From: Amorphophallus konjac | Lineage: Eukaryota; Streptophyta; Magnoliopsida; Alismatales; Araceae | DNA length: 64,000 nt | Direction of reading: 5' to 3' | Assembly: GCA_022559845.1 (NCBI GenBank) | Contig: CM040120.1 | Location: 166,948,334-167,012,333, forward strand | In this document: positions 59,497 to 64,000 of the stretch, in pieces | Layout: each line of letters begins with the position of its first letter | How positions within the stretch are numbered: position 1 is the first letter of the stretch | The notes under the pieces: model-generated | Seen by the model: the letters and a program-made list of their open reading frames with translations, nothing else | What the model was told of the DNA's origin: nothing | The model's database searches: none | Position numbers and translations under genes: made by a program

Positions 59497-59508
59497 GCTC
59501 TGATACCA
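59497..59508 (-). other. Primer-binding site of Copia-1 (initiator tRNA-Met)
   Basis: On the minus strand TGGTATCAGAGC lies three bases from the 5' LTR at 59512. Confidence 0.9.
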
Positions 59509-59511
59509 GAT

Positions 59512-61354
59512 TGTTGTCCTTGGATGCACGCGAGGATAAGAAGGGAGGTTGAATTGTCCACGCCAAACGCAATCGTGATTTTCAAAATTTACGTAGTAGA
59601 ATAAAAATTACTACCAACACAAAATATAGTGAAATGGAATTTACGCTCTACACGATCAAGTTCTCTCGAACTCTCCGCTCTCACACGATCGAAATGAGCA
59701 AGATAAACAAGCAAACCACAATCACACAAGATGCAAGATAGATTTTTTAGGTGGTTCGGGACCACGATGAACTCCCTACGTCCACCCCTCACCGAATCGG
59801 TAAGGATCCACTTGCTTCGAATTGAAGCGTACGGAGCTTACGCTCCAAACACATGGAGACGTTGTCTCCTACACGATCCGACCACGTATCAAAACACACA
59901 CACACGAGCTGCAACAACTACAGCACAATAAACCCACAACCATACGCAGACGGTTCAACACACACAGATTCTTAGTTCAGAAAAATCAAAATATATTTAA
60001 TACATGCTCAAAGACAGAATAGAAACAATGAGAAAATATGTTGGAAGGTTGCAGAAATATAATCTCTTATGTGAATGGCCTAGAGATGATCTTCTTTGAA
60101 GCTTTCAAGGTGAGGGGGTCGATCTTCAACAGATATGAAGCCACACGAATTCGTCGCTACAGATTCAGCTTCTTCGGAGCATGAAATTTTGATGGAAATG
60201 GATGTAACTTTGATACCTTCACACCAGAACGTCCCTGCAATGAAGAAAACTCATGAAGCACGTCTAGAACTGTTCTCCCCTTTCCTACCTGCGGCCAGCC
60301 CTCTTCTTTTCCAAGAGATGAAAATAGCAGCTTATTATATATAGGGATTAAAAGATGTTGTAAAGACATAAAAGCCCAATCTAAACCCTTTTAACACCCT
60401 TCCTAGATATGTAGGATAACCCTAAGGGTAAGGGGGTCAAATATCCTCTTGAATGGGGGTGCGCTCTCCCTTCGTCCCACTAGATGTTTTGCTTTAAAAA
60501 AAGGGGGGGTCAAATATGAACTCAAACGGATCAAGTTTGATGGGTTTCGAACACAGCAAAATGGGTTCGTCCACCGTAAATGGTCGACCAAACAGTTCAT
60601 GTTTCAAACCGATGAGCGCAGGTGATTTCAGTCGACCGATCGCCCTCGGTCGGTCGACCGAACTTTGAGATTTTTCAGACCCTTCAATGCTGTTATTTTT
60701 GGTCGACCGAAGATAGCCTTCTGGTCGACCCAAAAACCTGCAGAAAGCTAAAAGCATGGAAAATGAGTTGGAATTAAAGCTCAATCACCCGCAATGAAAA
60801 ATGCATGAAGTATGATCATGAAAACTCATCAATAAGGAGCATAAAAACACTTTGAACTCTCAAATTTCCACGACTAATGATCAAGGTCATGTTCCTGTTC
60901 ATTTATGCAATATTAGATCATTATGAGACAAATTCCATTCAAGATGAGAGTTTCATTCAACCGATTTTTGCCAAGATTTGCATGAGGAATTCATAGACTT
61001 ATCTAGCTCAAAAACCCTATGAAGAACATGCATGTAAATGCCAAATGAGAACAATTCTAGCTCACTCACTAGGGTAGGGTAGATTCCATGGAACAACTTT
61101 GCATGATTTTAAGAACCTAATCCTTACCAAAAGTTCTTGTGGAATGAACATGACATGAACCACCTATTATGGGTCCTGAACAATAAGATTGACTTGTAAA
61201 TGATGTTCACCATGGATGTTGATCCTGCAAGGCAAGATAATTAAGAAATGAACACCTTGGTTAGCATTCTTCAATGAACATTCTCAATGACACATACACA
61301 CAACATTTGTCATCATTAAAATATCACTACCAAAATTAACTAGGGGATCCAACA
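59512..61354 (-). mobile_element. Copia-1 5' LTR
   Basis: An 1,843-bp partner of 31250-33052, TGTTGTCC...GGATCCAACA on the plus strand. TATA-like TATATATAA on the minus strand near 60343-60335. Upstream palindromes: TGGTCGACCA (60581), CGGTCGACCG (60651), GGTCGACC (60711 and 60723). R/U5 hairpins with arms GCTTC/GAAGC, GGAGC/GCTCC and GGAGAC/GTCTCC near 59814-59870. It differs from the partner by a 60-bp insertion (60445-60504). Confidence 0.9.
60445..60504 (+). mobile_element. 60-bp insert with A-run and 13-bp direct repeats
   Basis: Present only in the 5' LTR of Copia-1. It is flanked by GGGGGTCAAATAT at 60432-60444 and 60505-60517 and ends CTTTAAAAAAA before the G run. The layout is that of a tiny target-primed (LINE-mediated) insertion; the source is not recognised. 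Confidence 0.6.
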
Positions 61355-61888
61355 TAAACATTCTCCCCAATGTGGGGGCGTTTTAACGTAGTTCGCGAAT
61401 TTCGTGATCTCATTTTATTATTGTCAATTTTAGGCCGTAGGGCCCCTTTTCCTGGCAATCAATCAAGAGTTTTCCCCTCTCCGAGGGGATGTAATTAATG
61501 TCGTGGCCTTTACAGCACGGCGGGTTTCTGTCCCGACACGATATCCACTATCATCTGTTCAGTCAGACGGCGCGCACTGCGGCTTCTTCGAAGCCCGAAT
61601 AAATCATCCCATATGTGACTGGCACGCCCTCGCACAAATAAACTGAATAAACGAATGAACAAATAAATAAATAAATAAAATAAATGAAGTGTTCAAAAAG
61701 TGCGTCCACAAGTCTGACACACCCGGGGGGACTGAACCTCCCTTCATCTCCTTGCCAGAATTAGGGGCCCAATGGGCTCTTCTTAAAATTCTAACTGTTT
61801 AATTTAATCTCGCAGATTGCTTTCCTAAAACTACGATGGCCGTGTCATTCGGACCCCTTGTTGTCGCTAGCCCTTCCCCCATGGCTCT
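61355..61888 (+). other. Right flank of Copia-1: leader or LTR of a gypsy element
   Basis: Begins with TAAAC (61355-61359), so it was joined to the DNA ending at 31249. It contains a hairpin (CCCCTC/GAGGGG near 61475-61490), an AAATAA-rich stretch near 61650-61685, and a pyrimidine tract ending in CAG near 61815 that resembles a splice acceptor. No PBS could be placed. Confidence 0.45.
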
Positions 61889-62182
61889 TTGGAGGTGCCG
61901 ATCCAGTTCGGCAGTTTCCCCCCTATCATCGGCTTCCCCAACTTCTTGGGGGTCATGTCCGTGAAGCTCTTGAACGTCCAGGAGATGGAACCGATCGCCG
62001 TTGCAGAGGCGACCTCGACTGATGCTACTGCAGTGGGCTGCTATGCTCACCACATTCAGTCTCGCACCTCCATCAACCGGAAGTGCACACCGGCTGCCAG
62101 GAGGGTGGCCAAGAAGAATGCCAGCACATTGCAAAGTCGGCTATCCACTCCGGGCAAGTTCGTGCTCATCGGAGGTGTCTGA
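61889..62182 (+). CDS. Unrecognised 97-codon frame upstream of gag
   Basis: Open from a TTG (no ATG at the front): LEVPIQFGSFPPIIGFPNFL, then KLLNVQEMEPIAVAEATSTD, then a basic stretch (RKCTPAARRVAKKNA), ending in TGA. Composition is protein-like, but no family is recognised. Ogre/Tat elements can carry an extra open reading frame before gag, and this position would fit; that is inference. The opposite strand is also open here, weakening the case. Confidence 0.3.
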   Translation: MEVPIQFGSFPPIIGFPNFLGVMSVKLLNVQEMEPIAVAEATSTDATAVGCYAHHIQSRTSINRKCTPAARRVAKKNASTLQSRLSTPGKFVLIGGV

Positions 62183-62781
62183 GTACTCCTGAATGGCCGT
62201 TAAGCCAGAGTTACACCCGATAGGGTGATTTTCATGGTGCCGGTACACAACTCATTCTAGGCACTGACTCAAAGCAAGACGGACCGCTTCGAGTCCAAAT
62301 CAAAGGGGGGATTGGCCCCAAAGTCAATCAGATTCAAACAAATATGGGTGCCCAAGCATGCACAGGCCCCGATTTCAACTACACTATGGTTTGCCATGAT
62401 TGACATACCCGTGAGAGAAGATAATAACAAGAAGAGAAGACTGAGATGTCGGTCCCGCCGTGTCTAGAACTAGCACCCTCGGGTTCCGTTCAATGGGCAA
62501 AAATCTACTACTCCCGTGATAAGAAGCACGACGGAACAACCTTACAAGACCGCTGCACCTACAAGTCACCGGCATGAGTCGAAGTGCCATGCTATTTGAT
62601 ATGCCCTGCCAAAGGGCAAAATGATACTACTCAAGCCGTCCAAGGGCAATCCTATGGCCGTCAAGACACCTCTCTAGGGACGTTGCGATCCCTAAAATAT
62701 ATGATGATTCGGAGAAGCAGGCATCTCCAGACATTCATCTATAACACAGCCGGAGTGACCAGCCGCTACGAGAATTCATCT
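62183..62781 (+). other. Leader between the small frame and gag
   Basis: No clear coding until the gag frame. The gag reading frame is open from 62584 (a GTG), but the first sensible Met lies at 62782. Confidence 0.4.
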
Positions 62782-64000
62782 ATGGAAGCTGCAGCTGAGA
62801 TAACACAAGCTCACGCTGAAGAAACAAGCGCGGATCTGATCGCGATGACTGCAAATGTGATCACCACCGAAGATGACGGCGAGAGACTAGCGCCTGCTTC
62901 AGATATTCCATCGGAAGGGCAGGGTCATGCCTTCTGCTCCTCTATGCCTGATCTGGATACTATGATGATGATGATGCAAAGATATCAACAAGAAGTTGAG
63001 ATGCTGAGAAGGCAGCTCAGCGAGCTGAGCACACATCCCACAACCACGAAAGGGACTGAAGTTCTCCCTGAAACCTCGCAACGACGTGCTGATGAATTCG
63101 AAGCTTCTCCTCCAATGATGGCCCATCAACTAGCACCTAATTACACTGGGGCATGACCCCGCTACTGCAGCCCGCTCCTCATCATTACGGAAATGCGTAT
63201 GCACCTCAAGCAGCAGCGCAATGATGCCGCAGATGCAACAAGCTCAACTATGTCCAAGCCCGGTTGACCCGACAGTGATGAACAAATTAATGATAGAACA
63301 GATGATCGAAGAGAAGCTGACCAATAGAGGTGATGATGATCATGCCTCGTTTGATGTTTACAAGGTGCCATATCCGATTCACCATGCTTCTAAAAAACTA
63401 CCTGTTGGCTTCAGTAAGCCGCCGAAGTATGATAAATTCAACGGGCGAGGCTCGCCTAAAGAGTACATAGCACATTATATTAGCGTGATGGGTGACCTAG
63501 CCATAAAAGACTCCTATCTACTGAAGTTCTTTGGAGCCTCCCTCATGGGCCTCGCCTTCGATTGCTATTCAAACCTATTGGCCAGGTCTATTAGTGATTG
63601 GTCAGATATGCAATGAAAGTTTCGAGAACAGTTCCACATTGCTAAAAGAGAGCTCACCATGGCCGAGCTATATGCCTCCAAGCAGCAGAATGATGAAACA
63701 ACCTTGGAGTATATTAAAATATGGCAGAACCTCAGCATGTGATGCAGGCGTCCGCCACATCAAGAAGATGCAATGCAAATACGCAAACAAAACCTGAGGC
63801 AAGAGATCCTCGAAAAGATGATCAGAATCGAAATAAGGTCTTTTGACGGATTAAACAACATGGTGGCGGAGATCGAGGCCTTCCTCTCCGGTGGTTCCTC
63901 TGCCCTTGCTGTTGCAAGCCACAGGGGCAGATCAGCTTATAAGAGGCTCGAACCTAGGGAAGGTCATACAACCGACTTCAAGGCGTTCAAGCGGCAAAAA
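62782..64000 (+). pseudogene. gag: Ty3/gypsy gag, broken, running off the window
   Basis: The first part (62782-63156) gives an acidic N-region and a coiled segment (MMMMMQRYQQEVEMLRRQLS) and ends in TGA. After a frame change, 63221 onward gives the gag domain: KKLPVGFSKPPKYDKFNGRG, AHYISVMGDLAIKDSYLLKF, then SISDWSDMQ. A TGA at 63614 precedes KFREQFHIAKRELTMAELYA, LEYIKIWQNLSM, and another TGA near 63739. The frame then continues to the edge. The pattern is that of Tat/Ogre-type gag, on the opposite strand from the element at 1-3282. It cannot produce a full capsid. Confidence 0.85.

Larger units (their letters stand above)
31250..61354 (-). mobile_element. Copia-1: Sirevirus-like element, 30.1 kb with nested insertions
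   Basis: This minus-strand Copia element is delimited by LTRs at 31250-33052 and 59512-61354 and by identical 5-bp duplications TAAAC at 31245-31249 and 61355-61359. Once insertions are removed, the interior keeps the Copia order: PBS, gag, protease, integrase, RT, RNase H, polypurine tracts. A long gag with coiled coil and several GGGGGAG tracts before the 3' LTR point to the Sirevirus lineage. Three other retroelements have inserted in it, at RNase H, between integrase and RT, and in gag. It is non-functional. Confidence 0.9.

Overview
This window is plant (angiosperm) heterochromatic DNA made almost wholly of LTR retrotransposons and their wreckage. I see no intact host gene, tRNA, rRNA or CRISPR. 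The plant assignment rests on the element types: Tat-type and chromodomain-bearing Ty3/gypsy elements, Sirevirus-like Copia elements with several polypurine tracts, initiator-Met and Asp tRNA primer sites, and a plant mobile domain (PMD) pseudogene. I cannot name the species.

Layout. 1-3282: 5' part of a GC-rich Tat-type gypsy element on the minus strand (LTR, PBS, gag, one in-frame stop, protease, start of RT). 3325-4927: array of about 60 short AAGTCTATACA-type repeats. 4933-6184: Copia-type LTR. 6185-7644: truncated minus-strand gypsy LTR. 7651-11119: 3' end of a plus-strand gypsy element with a 3.3-kb LTR. 11125-24654: broken minus-strand gypsy element (B) whose 5' LTR is split by a 7.3-kb deletion-derivative element (C) with a 957-bp interior. 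25056-27008: spliced but stop-riddled PMD pseudogene. 27009-31249: unassigned AT-rich DNA with palindromes and two tandem arrays.

31250-61354 is one 30.1-kb nest. The outer element, Copia-1, is minus-strand and Sirevirus-like, and has matching TAAAC target-site duplications. It has been split by (i) Copia-2, a 9.8-kb gag-only element inside RNase H (34880-44679); (ii) a 413-bp poly-A retro-insert with a 12-bp duplication (46314-46726); and (iii) a gypsy element, A, inside gag (49626-59238, AGACT duplication). By eye, LTR divergence falls from Copia-1 to A to Copia-2, in line with the nesting order. Element A is itself rearranged: a second copy of the Copia-1 gag N-terminus lies inside it next to a 17-base inverted filler. 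61360-64000: leader and broken gag of a plus-strand gypsy element running off the window.

The most interesting signal is structural. In at least five LTR groups, gypsy and Copia alike, group-specific short palindromes or hairpins lie about 165-350 bp upstream of the TATA box. Several of the LTRs also carry hairpin strings in the transcribed R/U5 part. Stem sequences differ between groups and between neighbouring hairpins while pairing is kept. Copia-2 is the best example: ten consecutive hairpins in 269 bp.

Only Copia-2 gag (576 codons) is a full-length undamaged frame; all other coding is interrupted or truncated. All comparisons were made by eye, so percentages are approximate.
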